A model generated the notes under the pieces. That model was not told the origin of the DNA, did not search any database, and worked only from the letters and a program-made list of their open reading frames with translations. The position numbers and the translations under genes were made by a program. Positions 1-12,294 of a DNA stretch of 64,000 nucleotides are shown here, in pieces. Where the stretch lies: assembly GCF_000943555.1 (NCBI RefSeq), contig NZ_JTDV01000001.1, positions 496,001 through 560,000 on the forward strand. The letters run 5' to 3'. Each line of letters opens with the position of its first letter. Position 1 is the first letter of the stretch. Source of the DNA: Neotamlana nanhaiensis (lineage in GTDB: Bacteria > Bacteroidota > Bacteroidia > Flavobacteriales > Flavobacteriaceae).

Positions 1-449
1 GTTTCTGGCTCCATATTTTTTGAAGTGCGCCCAGGAACATTATATAAAATGATATCGATTGGGCAAGCCTCGGCAATGGCTTTAAAATGCTGATACACGC
101 CTTCTTGCGTTGGCTTACTATAATATGGTGACACCGACAAAATGGCATCTATACTGCTTAAATCGGTTGTTTTTATTTCTTCAATAACCTGCATGGTATT
201 ATTACCCCCAATACCTAAAACCATTGGCACGCGACCATTATTTGCTTTAGCAACTGTGGCAACAACGGCCTTTTTTTCTTCTTTAGTAATGGTAACGCTT
301 TCGCCTGTGGTACCACAAATTACTAAATACTCTACCCCATTTTCAATATTGTAATTTACAATATTTGCTAAGGCATCATGGTTAATTGATAAATCGGAAT
401 TAAACGGTGTAACCAACGCTACGCCTGTTCCAAGAAACTTATTATTCAT
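1..449 (-). CDS. dapA: 4-hydroxy-tetrahydrodipicolinate synthase, C-terminus cut by window edge
   Basis: The first 149 residues of DapA are present. The enzyme condenses pyruvate with aspartate semialdehyde in the diaminopimelate/lysine pathway in the cytoplasm. The start MNNKFLGTG, the CGTTGES motif near residue 45, [11 protein letters not shown] and the catalytic tyrosine context LYNVPGRT are visible. The Schiff-base lysine lies beyond the window edge. The start codon at 449 is 2 nt from the stop of the upstream DUF6913-type gene, so the two are probably co-transcribed. The other DAP-pathway gene here, dapF, is 16 kb away. Confidence 0.95.
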   Translation of the reverse strand, partial: MNNKFLGTGVALVTPFNSDLSINHDALANIVNYNIENGVEYLVICGTTGESVTITKEEKKAVVATVAKANNGRVPMVLGIGGNNTMQVIEEIKTTDLSSIDAILSVSPYYSKPTQEGVYQHFKAIAEACPIDIILYNVPGRTSKNMEPE

Positions 450-451
450 TT

Positions 452-970
452 TTAAATTTTGTTTAATATGGTAAGGTATTTTACTACCTCGTCTTTAAAA
501 AGCTTAAATTCTTTTGTTTTTGTTTTAATTATTAAATCGTTTAAACGTTCGTCGCGTTGAAAGTTTCCTATTTTAAACTTGGCTTTACTTTGCGCGGTAA
601 TTAATTTAATTTCGGTAATGTCTTTTTGGTAAAAACTTATTAATAAATCGAAATTTTTATTTAAAAACCCATCTAACTCAACGTTTTTAATGGTGCCTTT
701 CCAGCCAAAATCTTTTGGATTAAAACAAGAATCCCAAGATAAAGCTTGCTTATTTTCATTTTCTGTAAAAGTGATAATTTTCAATCGGTTAGACCTTATA
801 TTAATAGCTTCAGAAAAACTTGTAAATTGTTCAACATCATCAAACTCATCAGCATTTACAATAATCCCCAGACTTTCAACCTTGCTATCATTGGCTTCCA
901 CATTTCTTTTTGATAACAATTTGTTTAAGTACTTTTTATTAGATTTTTCTTTAAAACCTTGTAAAATCAT
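452..970 (-). CDS. DUF6913-type hypothetical protein
   Basis: This is a 172-residue soluble protein without a signal peptide. It matches what I remember of DUF6913, a Bacteroidota-only family commonly found beside dapA. It starts with a basic, lysine-rich helix and continues as an alpha/beta protein with the segment [11 protein letters not shown], but no catalytic motif is evident. It ends 2 nt before the dapA start. Two TAnnTTTG-like -7 sequences are seen on the minus strand upstream (989-996 and 998-1005), neither with a well-placed -33 element. The function is unknown, and the family name rests on memory of the sequence and context. Confidence 0.75.
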   Translation of the reverse strand: MILQGFKEKSNKKYLNKLLSKRNVEANDSKVESLGIIVNADEFDDVEQFTSFSEAINIRSNRLKIITFTENENKQALSWDSCFNPKDFGWKGTIKNVELDGFLNKNFDLLISFYQKDITEIKLITAQSKAKFKIGNFQRDERLNDLIIKTKTKEFKLFKDEVVKYLTILNKI

Positions 971-1028
971 TTACCTTTATACTTTTCGCAAAGGTAGCAA
1001 AAGTACATTCAAAAAATATCGTAAAAAA

Positions 1029-1784
1029 ATGAGGATAACAATTTTATTGGTTTTGTTATATTTTTTAAGTTTTACTGGTTGTAAACAAAATCAATTACAC
1101 TTAAATAAAATTGAAGGCAAACGTATTGAAGTTAATAACAGCATTACAGAAAATGCCGAAATTGAAGCTTATATTAAACCTTTTAGAGAACACATACAAA
1201 ATGATTTAGATAGCATTATTGCGTATGCGCCGCAAACTTACACAAAATCGGATGGTGAATTTAACACCGCCATTGGCAACTTTATGGCCGATGCCGTTTA
1301 CCAAGAAGCAAACCCTATTTTTAATAAGAGAACCGGACACGATATTGATATGGTTTTACTTAATCATGGTGGTATTCGCTCAATTTTATCCAAAGGAAAT
1401 ATTTCTAAAAGAACAGCTTTTGAATTAATGCCTTTTGAAAACAGCATCGTAGTTGTTGCTTTAAAAAAAGCTCAAATTGACAGTATGTTGCTATACTTAT
1501 CGAAATCGAAAAAAGCACACCCTATTTCGCAACTTAAATTAACTTTAAACAGAAATTTTGAAATTGTTGATGCTAAAATTAAAAATGAAGCTATTACAAA
1601 CAGAACCTATTATGTAGCCACAAACGATTATTTATACAATGGTGGAGACAATATGCGATTTTTTAAAACTAACGATTCTTTATATATTTTAAATTATAAA
1701 ATTAGAAATGCTTTAATTGATAATTTTTTAAAAAACGATACCATTCAACCTAGTCAAGACGATCGATTCACCCAAATAAAATAG
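1029..1784 (+). CDS. 5'-nucleotidase C-terminal domain lipoprotein
   Basis: This 251-residue protein has a lipoprotein signal (start MRITILLVLLYF, lipobox FTGC) and then a 5'-nucleotidase C-terminal domain. Recognisable are NTAIGNFMADA, the LNHGGIRS substrate loop and YNGGDNM. In UshA-like enzymes this domain binds the nucleotide and is fused behind the metallophosphoesterase domain; here the catalytic domain is the separate downstream gene, 5 nt away. An in-frame extension upstream to 690 was rejected because it runs antisense through the preceding gene and would bury the signal peptide. It probably acts in the cell envelope together with its neighbour. Confidence 0.9.
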   Translation: MRITILLVLLYFLSFTGCKQNQLHLNKIEGKRIEVNNSITENAEIEAYIKPFREHIQNDLDSIIAYAPQTYTKSDGEFNTAIGNFMADAVYQEANPIFNKRTGHDIDMVLLNHGGIRSILSKGNISKRTAFELMPFENSIVVVALKKAQIDSMLLYLSKSKKAHPISQLKLTLNRNFEIVDAKIKNEAITNRTYYVATNDYLYNGGDNMRFFKTNDSLYILNYKIRNALIDNFLKNDTIQPSQDDRFTQIK

Positions 1785-1789
1785 ACATT

Positions 1790-2707
1790 ATGAAGCGTAG
1801 AGATTTTTTACAACATACAGCAGCAAGCACCACTTTAATAGGTTTGGGCGGATTAGGATTAACTTCGTTTACATCAGAAAAAAAAGCAACTAAAATAACT
1901 ATTTTGCATACCAACGATGTGCACAGCCATATTGATGCTTTTGGACCAGAAGATGGCAGAAACGCAAATAAAGGTGGTGTTGCAAGACGCGCTACATTAA
2001 TTGATAACTACCGCAAAGAAAACCCAAACACATTACTTTTAGATGCCGGAGATATTTTTCAAGGCACACCTTATTTTAATTATTATGGTGGTGAATTGGA
2101 ATTTAAATTAATGAGCAAACTTAAATATGACGCTTCAACTATTGGAAACCATGATTTTGATAACGGAATTGATGGTTTATACGCCCAATTACCTCATGCT
2201 AATTTCGATTTTATTTGTGCCAATTACGATTTTAAGAATACCGTAATAGATACACATGTAAAACCCTATGAAGTTTTTGTTAAGGATGGCATAAAAATAG
2301 GTGTTTTTGGCTTAGGTATAGAACTTGATGGTTTAGTAGCCCCCAACATGTTTAAAGAAACAAAATACCTCGATCCAGTTGAAATAGCCCAGGACATGAC
2401 ACGCACCTTAAAAGAAAACGAACACTGCGATCTTGTTATTTGTTTGTCGCATTTGGGCTATCATTATAAAAATAACAGCAGTAAAATAAGTGATTTAAAA
2501 TTGGCCGCAGCCACAAAAAATATTGACTTAATTATTGGCGGACACACACATACGTTTTTACCCAAACCAACAGTAGCTAAAAATATTGATGGCAAAAACG
2601 TATTGGTAAATCAAGTGGGTTGTTACGGCTTATACTTAGGTAAAATAGACTTTTATTTTGATACAGATAAAAACAAAAGTGCAAATGGCACTTCTATTTT
2701 AGTTTAA
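1790..2707 (+). CDS. 5'-nucleotidase metallophosphoesterase domain protein, Tat-type signal
   Basis: This 305-residue protein is the N-terminal, catalytic half of a UshA-type 5'-nucleotidase. The start MKRRDFLQH followed by a hydrophobic stretch resembles a twin-arginine signal. Metal-binding motifs are in the usual order: HTNDVHSH, DAGDIFQG, IGNHDFDNG, SHLGYH and GGHTHTF. The substrate-binding domain is in the preceding gene, so one enzyme is split over two cistrons. The last 9 nt overlap the convergent membrane-protein gene. Substrate preference cannot be read from the sequence. Confidence 0.92.
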   Translation: MKRRDFLQHTAASTTLIGLGGLGLTSFTSEKKATKITILHTNDVHSHIDAFGPEDGRNANKGGVARRATLIDNYRKENPNTLLLDAGDIFQGTPYFNYYGGELEFKLMSKLKYDASTIGNHDFDNGIDGLYAQLPHANFDFICANYDFKNTVIDTHVKPYEVFVKDGIKIGVFGLGIELDGLVAPNMFKETKYLDPVEIAQDMTRTLKENEHCDLVICLSHLGYHYKNNSSKISDLKLAAATKNIDLIIGGHTHTFLPKPTVAKNIDGKNVLVNQVGCYGLYLGKIDFYFDTDKNKSANGTSILV

Positions 2708-3484
2708 AATCATCGTTTCGGCAATTGCTTGTTGTTTTTCTTTAACAACTCGCTTTTGTTTAATTCTAGCTTTAACTTTCATACTCTTAACCGCTTCTAT
2801 AGTTGCGTATCTAAAAATAAAGTAAATACCTGCTATATATAACATTCTATGTATCATTAAAAAACTAAAACTACTTGTATAATAACTATTTACGTATTCT
2901 AGCATTAAAGAAAATCCAAAACAGGCAACCGCTGATAAAAAGAAAATAGATTTTTGCGTTTGGTAGTTTAAATAAACGCCCAAAGCCACAAAAGCTAATA
3001 CTATTAACACAAAGCTTTTAATAGCAAACACATTTACGCCTAAATCGTCTGGAATTATAGAAACTAAAAAACTATAAAGTGCGTACAATAGATATAAATT
3101 TATTGAAAACACCAATATTAAATAACTACCTATCACTTTATTTATGCGCTGAAATTTAAAGTCTGGTGCAATCATTAAAATTAAGTACACAAAACTTAAA
3201 AAATAAAAGGCATCTGGAATAAAACCAAAGCTAGGGTCTGTTATAAAAACACTACTAATATTTCCTAATAAGGAAAATATTAAAAACGAAACTAAAGCTA
3301 AATTTAGCTTCTTATAACGCATTAAAAATACCGTTAAAAAAACTGGAATTAACAATACAAACGACGCTTGTACTAAAACTTGATTATTGGAAAATATTCC
3401 AATTAAATTAACTAATAACGTAACGATTAAAACTGTTAATAACAGTTTGCTAAAAATAGGTAGGGCTAATTTTTTCACAATCAT
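2699..3484 (-). CDS. multi-pass membrane protein, unknown function
   Basis: This hydrophobic protein of about 261 residues has roughly eight membrane segments and a basic C-terminal tail. I do not recognise a family with certainty; the layout is reminiscent of YhhN-like proteins. An upstream ATG at 3514 was rejected because a good -7 promoter element lies at 3503-3510, inside that extension; the ATG at 3484 begins MIVKKLALP. It resembles the membrane protein at 4012-4758 on the other side of the DoxX gene. Its 3' end overlaps the 5'-nucleotidase gene tail to tail by 9 nt. Confidence 0.75.
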   Translation of the reverse strand: MIVKKLALPIFSKLLLTVLIVTLLVNLIGIFSNNQVLVQASFVLLIPVFLTVFLMRYKKLNLALVSFLIFSLLGNISSVFITDPSFGFIPDAFYFLSFVYLILMIAPDFKFQRINKVIGSYLILVFSINLYLLYALYSFLVSIIPDDLGVNVFAIKSFVLIVLAFVALGVYLNYQTQKSIFFLSAVACFGFSLMLEYVNSYYTSSFSFLMIHRMLYIAGIYFIFRYATIEAVKSMKVKARIKQKRVVKEKQQAIAETMILN

Positions 3485-3502
3485 AATATAAGTAGGTTGA
3501 TA

Positions 3503-3530
3503 CAAATGTAGCATTTTATTTTTATTTCAA
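3503..3530 (-). promoter_or_regulatory. Bacteroidota-type promoter for the membrane protein gene
   Basis: Read on the minus strand, TTG (3528-3530) is followed after 17 nt by TACATTTG (3503-3510). This fits the flavobacterial consensus TTG-N17-23-TAnnTTTG. It lies about 19 nt ahead of the ATG at 3484 and decides the start choice there. Confidence 0.5.
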
Positions 3531-3649
3531 CGTTAAAAACAAACATTTCATCGATTATTTTATTAAAACATGTATTTCAACGAGCAACTATCAACTAAAT
3601 CGTAAGTAATTACCTTAAAAGCGTCTAATTATATATTAGAATTTTAAAA

Positions 3650-4015
3650 ATGAATAAAAAACGCTTTTTAATTATACGTTTAATTGTAGCCGTAATTTTA
3701 TGGCAAACCTTACGATTTAAGTTTACCGCGCACCCAGATAGCGTTTATATTTTCGATAAAATTGGTTTAGAACCTTACGGAAGAATTGGTATTGGAATAA
3801 TTGAGTTAATTTCCGGACTTTTAATACTTATCCCAAAAACAGTAAAAATTGGAGCAATTGTTACATTTTTAGCAATGCTTGGAGCGGTCTGCACTCACTT
3901 AACTATATTAGGAATTGAAATAAAAAACGACGGAGGTATTCTTTTTGTAACAGCTGTAATAACACTTATTTTATCGCTAATCATTTTATTAATTAGCAAA
4001 CAACAGAAACATTAA
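3650..4015 (+). CDS. DoxX-like small membrane protein
   Basis: This 121-residue protein has four predicted membrane helices. The pattern RLIVAVILWQTLRFKF, then GRIGIGIIELISGLLILIP, then a third and fourth helix is typical of DoxX/SURF4-like proteins, and the length fits. Members are linked to redox and thiosulfate metabolism in some organisms, but many have no known role, and nothing next to this gene helps. It overlaps the convergent gene at 4012 by 4 nt. Confidence 0.75.
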   Translation: MNKKRFLIIRLIVAVILWQTLRFKFTAHPDSVYIFDKIGLEPYGRIGIGIIELISGLLILIPKTVKIGAIVTFLAMLGAVCTHLTILGIEIKNDGGILFVTAVITLILSLIILLISKQQKH

Positions 4016-4758
4016 GAATTAAAGACAAAATTATTTATGTTATTTTCTAGTCTGGCTTGCTGATAAAAAAAGAAAAATGCACTCAATGCCAATGCCGTAG
4101 ATAGAATATTTAAAGCATCTTTTGGAGCAACATATATTATGGCAATATCAATTACTTCAGAAAAAACTATACATAAAGCTCCTAAAAAGAGAAATAACGA
4201 CTTTTTATTATCCCGATAAAAGAAGTTTAACAAAGCTACAGACATTACTGCCAACATTAAAATATTGTAAACCATCTCGATCCAATATTCAAACTGGTAT
4301 GTTTTGTTAGATGCTACAATAAGCTGTATCACATAAATTAAATAAACATTTAAAATAAGTAACACAACACAATGAATTTTGAGTTTTTTAAACACAAAAC
4401 CAAAAGACAACGATTTGGCTATTTTTAATAATAAAAAGAAATAAGCACCAATATATAAAGCCGATAAAAAATAATAATCGGAAGCATAATATTGAATATT
4501 AGCCTCGAAATCAAGCGCATAATTGTACAAAAAATATTCAGTTATCATGCCAATTACATCGGCTGCTGAATAAAAAACTAAAAATAAAAGAAAGTATAAG
4601 TTTCTATTTTTTACAAATAAAAAATAAATTAGCGCAATGGTCGGTATAATGGAACAATTTAAGTAAAATGAAGCATCATACTCTCCAATTACTTCAAAAA
4701 AAGCAAAAAGAACAAAAAGCAGTATTACAAAACCAATAAGTACTTTCGAAATTTTCAT
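4012..4758 (-). CDS. multi-pass membrane protein, unknown function
   Basis: This protein of about 248 residues has roughly eight membrane helices. Its order of helices and short polar loops resembles the gene at 2699-3484, so the two look like diverged paralogues flanking the DoxX gene. I chose the start MKISKVLIGF because it places the first helix at the N-terminus; an ATG four codons upstream (4770) is also possible. No catalytic motif is seen. Function unknown. Confidence 0.72.
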   Translation of the reverse strand: MKISKVLIGFVILLFVLFAFFEVIGEYDASFYLNCSIIPTIALIYFLFVKNRNLYFLLFLVFYSAADVIGMITEYFLYNYALDFEANIQYYASDYYFLSALYIGAYFFLLLKIAKSLSFGFVFKKLKIHCVVLLILNVYLIYVIQLIVASNKTYQFEYWIEMVYNILMLAVMSVALLNFFYRDNKKSLFLFLGALCIVFSEVIDIAIIYVAPKDALNILSTALALSAFFFFYQQARLENNINNFVFNS

Positions 4759-4833
4759 AGTTAGAATCATCTAAACTTGACGCAAACATAAACAAAAAAC
4801 CCATATTAACCAATAAAATTTACTTTTTACCGA

Positions 4834-7684
<2,851 letters not shown>

Positions 7685-7688
<4 letters not shown>

Positions 7689-8221
7689 AAATCTTTAATC
7701 ATCCATACGCCACACGAAAAGTGACCAGTATTACCCAAAGCACCATCTAAATGCTTAAAACCAAAACTTTCATAAATATGTATCGCAGCCTTTAATTGCG
7801 ACGCCGATTCTAAATAGCATTGCTTATACCCAAGTTGTTTCGCCGCTTCAACACAAGCACCAAAAAGCTTTTTACCATAGCCTTTACCTCTAACTTTTGG
7901 GGAGAAATACATTTTTTGAATTTCGCATATCGCACCATTCGAGTCTTGTAACGGCTTTACGCCGCCACCGCCTAAAACTTCACCATTATCTTCAATAATA
8001 AAGTACACATCGTTGTCATTTTGGTAGGCTTCATACATACTTTTGGTTTCCGGATCGGTATATGCAGTGCCTTCTAATGGAATTTTAAACTCATGGAAAC
8101 ACGCACGTATAACAGCCTCAAGTTGCTCATTATCTTGTGGTTCTATTTGTCGAATAACAATACTATCTTTACTCACTTTAAAATGATATTTTTGTAGATA
8201 TTTTACGGGATGAAGATACAT
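7685..8221 (-). CDS. GNAT-family N-acetyltransferase
   Basis: This protein of up to 178 residues has a single GNAT domain: VIRQIEPQDNEQLEAVIR at the start, the acetyl-CoA loop region SPKVRGKGYGKKLF, and the C-terminal YESFGFKHLDGALG. The substrate is unknown. The ATG at 8221 makes the gene overlap the divergent ribD start by 12 nt; a GTG at 8176 (VSKDSIVIRQ) would remove the overlap and still keep the whole domain, so the start is uncertain. It leads the tightly overlapping prmC-ligA run. Confidence 0.88.
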
Positions 8222-9193
8222 GAAAAATACATAAAACGCTGTATAGAAATTGCCAAAAACGGATTAGGAACAACCAGACCAAACCCAATGGTTGGCGCCG
8301 TAATTGTTTGCGATAATAAAATTATTGGTGAAGGTTTTACCAGTGCTTATGGCGGTAATCATGCCGAAGTAAATGCTATAAACGCAGTTTCAGATAAAAA
8401 TTTATTAAAAAACGCAACGATTTACGTAACGCTTGAACCTTGTTCGCATTACGGAAAAACACCGCCTTGTAGCGATTTAATTATTCATCACAACATCCCT
8501 AACGTGGTTATTGGTTGTATTGACGATAACGAGCAAGTTGCTGGAAAAGGGATAAAAAAACTTATGGAAGCGGGTTGCAACGTTACTGTAGGTGTTTTAG
8601 AAGCTGAATGCAAGCAACATCACAAGCGCTTTTTTACTTTTCACAATAAAAAACGACCTTATGTTATATTAAAGTGGGCACAATCGGCTGATGGTTTTAT
8701 TGCGCCTAAAACAAAAAACGAGCAAAAACCAGTCTGGATTACCAATACATACTCCAGACAACTGGTTCATAAATGGCGCGCCGAAGAACAAGCTATTTTG
8801 GTTGGCTATAATACAGTTGTAGCTGACAACCCAAGTTTAACCACACGAGATTATACTGGTAAAAACCCTATTAGAATAGTTATTGATAAAAAAGCATCGT
8901 TACCAAAAGATTTAGCTGTTTTTAATAATGAAGCTGAAACTTTGGTAGTACCGAACAACAATCCATCAACTATTTGCAAAACACTTTTTGAAGCCAATAT
9001 CAATTCCGTGATTATTGAAGGCGGAAGCAAAACCTTGCAGGCTTTTATAAATGAAGGTTTATGGGATGAAGCCCGAGTATTTAAAGGACATGTTACTTTT
9101 TCTGAAGGTGTTGAAGCCCCAAAATTTTCAGGAAAATTAATTTCAACTGAAACTATTGATGGTGACAACCTAGAAATTTACGAAAACCTTTAA
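8210..9193 (+). CDS. ribD: bifunctional riboflavin deaminase/reductase
   Basis: This 327-residue protein performs two steps of riboflavin synthesis: deamination and reduction of the pyrimidine intermediate. The N-terminal deaminase domain shows the zinc motifs HAEVNAI and PCSHYGKTPPC. The C-terminal reductase domain begins near residue 145 (YVILKWAQSADGFIAP) and carries VGYNTVVADNPSL and the GGSKTLQAFI loop. The start MKIHEKYIKRCIEIAKNG fits the family. No other rib gene is adjacent. A YigZ-type gene follows after 5 nt. Confidence 0.96.
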   Translation: MKIHEKYIKRCIEIAKNGLGTTRPNPMVGAVIVCDNKIIGEGFTSAYGGNHAEVNAINAVSDKNLLKNATIYVTLEPCSHYGKTPPCSDLIIHHNIPNVVIGCIDDNEQVAGKGIKKLMEAGCNVTVGVLEAECKQHHKRFFTFHNKKRPYVILKWAQSADGFIAPKTKNEQKPVWITNTYSRQLVHKWRAEEQAILVGYNTVVADNPSLTTRDYTGKNPIRIVIDKKASLPKDLAVFNNEAETLVVPNNNPSTICKTLFEANINSVIIEGGSKTLQAFINEGLWDEARVFKGHVTFSEGVEAPKFSGKLISTETIDGDNLEIYENL

Positions 9194-9198
9194 TTTTT

Positions 9199-9807
9199 TT
9201 GATTACCGAAGACACATACCAAACCATAAAAAATGCCACAGAACCTGTTTTGTTTAAAGACAAAAACAGCAAGTTTTTTGGCTACGCTTTTCCTGTTTTA
9301 AATGAAGATGACGTAAAATTACATTTAGAGTCTGTTAAAAAAGAACACCATTCAGCGAGACATTGGTGTTACGCTTACCAAATAGGCACCGAACAAATCA
9401 CTTATCGTGCCAACGATGACGGCGAACCAAGCAATTCTGCTGGCATGCCTATTTACGGACAAATACAGTCTTTTAAAGTTACCAACATATTAATTATAGT
9501 AGTACGCTATTTTGGTGGCGTAAAACTTGGTGTTGGCGGACTAATAAATGCTTACCGTACTTCTGCGCAAATGGCTCTTGAAAGCGCATCAATTATTGAA
9601 AAGACCATAGATGTTCATTTTTTAATCACTTTCGAGTACAAAAACATGAATGTAGTGATGCGCAAAATAAAAGAACATCAAATTGATGTTATTAACCAAA
9701 AACTAGAACTCGATTGCCAAATTACCATATCTGTACGAAAATCAGAATCAGAAAAAATCTTTGAAATTTTTAATACGTTGTTCGAGGTTAAAATTGACGT
9801 TATTTAA
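9199..9807 (+). CDS. YigZ/IMPACT-family protein
   Basis: This 202-residue protein of the UPF0029/IMPACT family shows the signature HSARHWCYAYQIG, RANDDGEPSNSAGMPI and VVRYFGGVKLGVGGLINAY. A short C-terminal DUF1949-type domain follows. No ATG precedes the conserved region, so translation most likely starts at the TTG at 9199 (read as MITEDTYQ), an unusual start. Family members are structurally known but have no settled bacterial role. It follows ribD by 5 nt and its last 8 nt overlap the convergent thioesterase gene. Confidence 0.88.
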   Translation: MITEDTYQTIKNATEPVLFKDKNSKFFGYAFPVLNEDDVKLHLESVKKEHHSARHWCYAYQIGTEQITYRANDDGEPSNSAGMPIYGQIQSFKVTNILIIVVRYFGGVKLGVGGLINAYRTSAQMALESASIIEKTIDVHFLITFEYKNMNVVMRKIKEHQIDVINQKLELDCQITISVRKSESEKIFEIFNTLFEVKIDVI

Positions 9808-10207
9808 CGTCTTCATCTATTAAATTCATAACATAATCGGGTGCTTTAACAGGTCGCAAAGTTTTCATATTTACAAACACTAAGGTAGTGCTTGCCAAGG
9901 TCAATATTTCTCCCTGCTCATTAGTAATTTCGTAATCAAATTCTATCTTCGATGTTGGCCTTTTATTCAACATGGTTTTAACAGTAATTAACTCGTCGTA
10001 ACCTGCGGATTTTTTATAATTTATGTTTAACGAAACAACAGGCAGCATAATTCCGTTTTCTTCCATCGATTTGTAAGAAATACCTAGCCTTCGCAGCCAT
10101 TCAACCCGCCCCATCTCTAAGTATAATGCATAGTTTCCGTGGTACACCACCCCCATTTGGTCGGTTTCACCATACCTCACTCTTATTTGTATTTCGTCGA
10201 ATTTCAT
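9800..10207 (-). CDS. YbgC/FadM-type acyl-CoA thioesterase
   Basis: This 135-residue protein is a single hotdog (4HBT) domain. The motif YGETDQMGVVYHGNYALYLE holds the catalytic aspartate and the tyrosine-histidine region typical of YbgC-like thioesterases. Length is normal. It presumably hydrolyses a short or medium acyl-CoA, with the substrate unknown. It is divergent from dnaA across 193 bp and convergent with the YigZ-type gene (8-nt overlap). Confidence 0.9.
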   Translation of the reverse strand: MKFDEIQIRVRYGETDQMGVVYHGNYALYLEMGRVEWLRRLGISYKSMEENGIMLPVVSLNINYKKSAGYDELITVKTMLNKRPTSKIEFDYEITNEQGEILTLASTTLVFVNMKTLRPVKAPDYVMNLIDEDVK

Positions 10208-10400
10208 ACTGTGTTTTAAATATTTTTTTGTAGCTTTCCTTGCTGGCTAAACATGAGAAAAAAATTCTTAAAATTCAAGAGGTATTCATTTTTTTTTTTA
10301 GAATTTTGTTCACATATTTGCCTCACTATAAAAGGGGGAATTGAAATTTCATTTCAATCATTCTTATCTAACAAAAAACCTAAAGAAATTTTAAAAACAA

Positions 10401-11828
10401 ATGAGTAAAACTGCGAAATCGGTGTGGAATAATTGTCTACTATTCATAAAGGATAATATTCAGCCCCAAGCATACAAAACATGGTTCGAGCCCATAGTCG
10501 CAGTTAAACTCACAGACAACGCGTTGAGTATTCAAGTACCTAGTAAATTCTTTTACGAATGGCTTGAAGAGCACTATGTGAAAATTCTTAAAGTAGCACT
10601 TACTAAAGAATTAGGTGAAACTGCCAAACTAGTGTACATTATTAAAATGGAAAACACTTACGGCAATAAACAACCCTTTACCGAAAAAATACCAAGTTCG
10701 CACAGAACTGCGGTAAAATCACAAGATGTAGATATACCCTTAAATAATAAAAGTAGAGAATTAAAAAATCCTTTTATTATTCCTGGTATTAGAAATGTTA
10801 AAATTGAATCGCAACTAAATCCTAATTACAGTTTTGAAAACTTTTTAGAAGGCGACTCTAACCGATTGGCTAGAAGTGCTGGTTTAGCAGTAGCTTCAAA
10901 ACCTGGAGGCACGTCTTTTAATCCGTTATTAATTTTTGGACATGTTGGTTTAGGAAAAACGCATTTAGCTCATGCTATTGGTGTGGATATTAAAGATAAA
11001 TATCCTGAAAAAACAGTGTTATACATTTCTGCCGAAAAATTTACACAACAATACATTGAAGCTGTAAAAAAGAATAATAGAAACGATTTTATTCATTTCT
11101 ATCAGATTATAGATGTGTTAATTATTGACGATGTTCAATTTTTATCAGGAAAAAGTGGTACTCAAGATGTATTTTTCCACATTTTTAACCATTTACACCA
11201 AAACGGGAAGCAAGTTGTATTAACTAGTGATAAAGCACCTGTTGATATGCAAGATATTGAGCAACGCTTATTATCTCGTTTTAAATGGGGCTTATCGGCA
11301 GAATTACACAACCCCGATTTTGAAACTCGTGTTTCTATATTAAAAAACAAACTTTATCGCGATGGTGTAGTAATGCCTGACGATATTGTAGATTATATTG
11401 CGAAAAACATAAAGAGTAACGTTCGTGAGTTAGAAGGCGCTATTATTTCTTTAATTGCTCAGGCATCTTTCAATAAAAAAGAAGTTACTATTGATTTAGC
11501 ACGCGTAATTGTTGAAAAATTTGTAAAAAATACCAAGCGCGAAGTTTCTATAGATTACATCCAAAAAGTAGTGTCAGATTATTTCCAAATGGATATAGAA
11601 ACCTTACAATCTAAAACACGTAAACGCCATATTGTACAAGCCAGACAATTAGCTATGTTTTTTGCCAAAAAATTCACTAAAGCATCATTAGCTAGTATTG
11701 GATCTCAAATTGGAAAACGTGATCACGCAACGGTTTTACACGCATGCAAAACGGTTGACAATCTATCTTCTACCGATAAACAATTTAGAAAATACGTTGA
11801 AGATATTACCAAAAAACTATCGGTTTAA
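10401..11828 (+). CDS. dnaA: chromosomal replication initiator DnaA
   Basis: This 475-residue protein has the four DnaA domains: an N-terminal DnaB/DiaA-contact domain (about 1-85), a short linker, the AAA+ domain and a C-terminal DNA-binding domain. Walker A is GHVGLGKTH (about 180-188) and Walker B is VLIIDDVQF. The DNA-binding domain shows the signature IGKRDHATVLHACKTV. It opens the replication origin. The upstream 193 bp are AT-rich and I do not see a cluster of DnaA boxes there, so oriC cannot be placed. A phosphatase and a methyltransferase follow at 12 and 1 nt, indicating an operon. Confidence 0.98.
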   Translation: MSKTAKSVWNNCLLFIKDNIQPQAYKTWFEPIVAVKLTDNALSIQVPSKFFYEWLEEHYVKILKVALTKELGETAKLVYIIKMENTYGNKQPFTEKIPSSHRTAVKSQDVDIPLNNKSRELKNPFIIPGIRNVKIESQLNPNYSFENFLEGDSNRLARSAGLAVASKPGGTSFNPLLIFGHVGLGKTHLAHAIGVDIKDKYPEKTVLYISAEKFTQQYIEAVKKNNRNDFIHFYQIIDVLIIDDVQFLSGKSGTQDVFFHIFNHLHQNGKQVVLTSDKAPVDMQDIEQRLLSRFKWGLSAELHNPDFETRVSILKNKLYRDGVVMPDDIVDYIAKNIKSNVRELEGAIISLIAQASFNKKEVTIDLARVIVEKFVKNTKREVSIDYIQKVVSDYFQMDIETLQSKTRKRHIVQARQLAMFFAKKFTKASLASIGSQIGKRDHATVLHACKTVDNLSSTDKQFRKYVEDITKKLSV

Positions 11829-11840
11829 AATACTATTAAA

Positions 11841-12293
11841 ATGACTAAAGTTCTTATGGTTTGCTTGGGCAACATTTGTCGTTCACCGCTTGCCGAAGGT
11901 ATTTTAAGAGACAAATTGCCAGAACATTTTACAGTAGATTCTGCGGGAACATCAAACTATCATATAGGCGATGCTCCCGACAGGCGCTCTGTTGCTATTG
12001 CCAAAGTAAATGGTTTAGATATTTCAAATTTACGCGGACGCCAATTTAAAGTATCAGATTTTGATGCTTTTGATTTGATTTACGTAATGGATGATTCAAA
12101 TTTTAAAAACGTTGTTAAACTCGCACGAAACGACAGCGATATTGCTAAAGTAGCCATGATTTTAAATGAAGTTTATCCTAACGAAAATTATAACGTTCCC
12201 GATCCTTATTACGGTGGCGACGATGGTTTTAAAAACGTATACAAAATGCTTGATGAAGCATGCAGTATTATAGCCAATAAATTAACGGAATAA
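11841..12293 (+). CDS. low-molecular-weight protein tyrosine phosphatase
   Basis: This 150-residue enzyme has the N-terminal phosphate-binding loop VCLGNICRSPLAEG, with nucleophile C8 and arginine R14 (CX5R), and the general-acid loop PDPYYGG near the C-terminus. It is a cytoplasmic phosphotyrosine or phosphoarginine phosphatase; the target is unknown. It sits 12 nt after dnaA and 1 nt before a methyltransferase, so it is co-transcribed with the initiator gene. Confidence 0.93.
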   Translation: MTKVLMVCLGNICRSPLAEGILRDKLPEHFTVDSAGTSNYHIGDAPDRRSVAIAKVNGLDISNLRGRQFKVSDFDAFDLIYVMDDSNFKNVVKLARNDSDIAKVAMILNEVYPNENYNVPDPYYGGDDGFKNVYKMLDEACSIIANKLTE

Positions 12294-12294
12294 T

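Noticed and set aside
690-1028. N-terminal extension of the 5'-nucleotidase C-domain gene
   Set aside because: It runs antisense through the DUF6913-type gene and would place the lipoprotein signal in the middle of the protein.
10208-10400. Possible oriC upstream of dnaA
   Set aside because: The region is AT-rich but I find no cluster of TTATCCACA-like boxes on either strand, and origins are not always next to dnaA in Bacteroidota.
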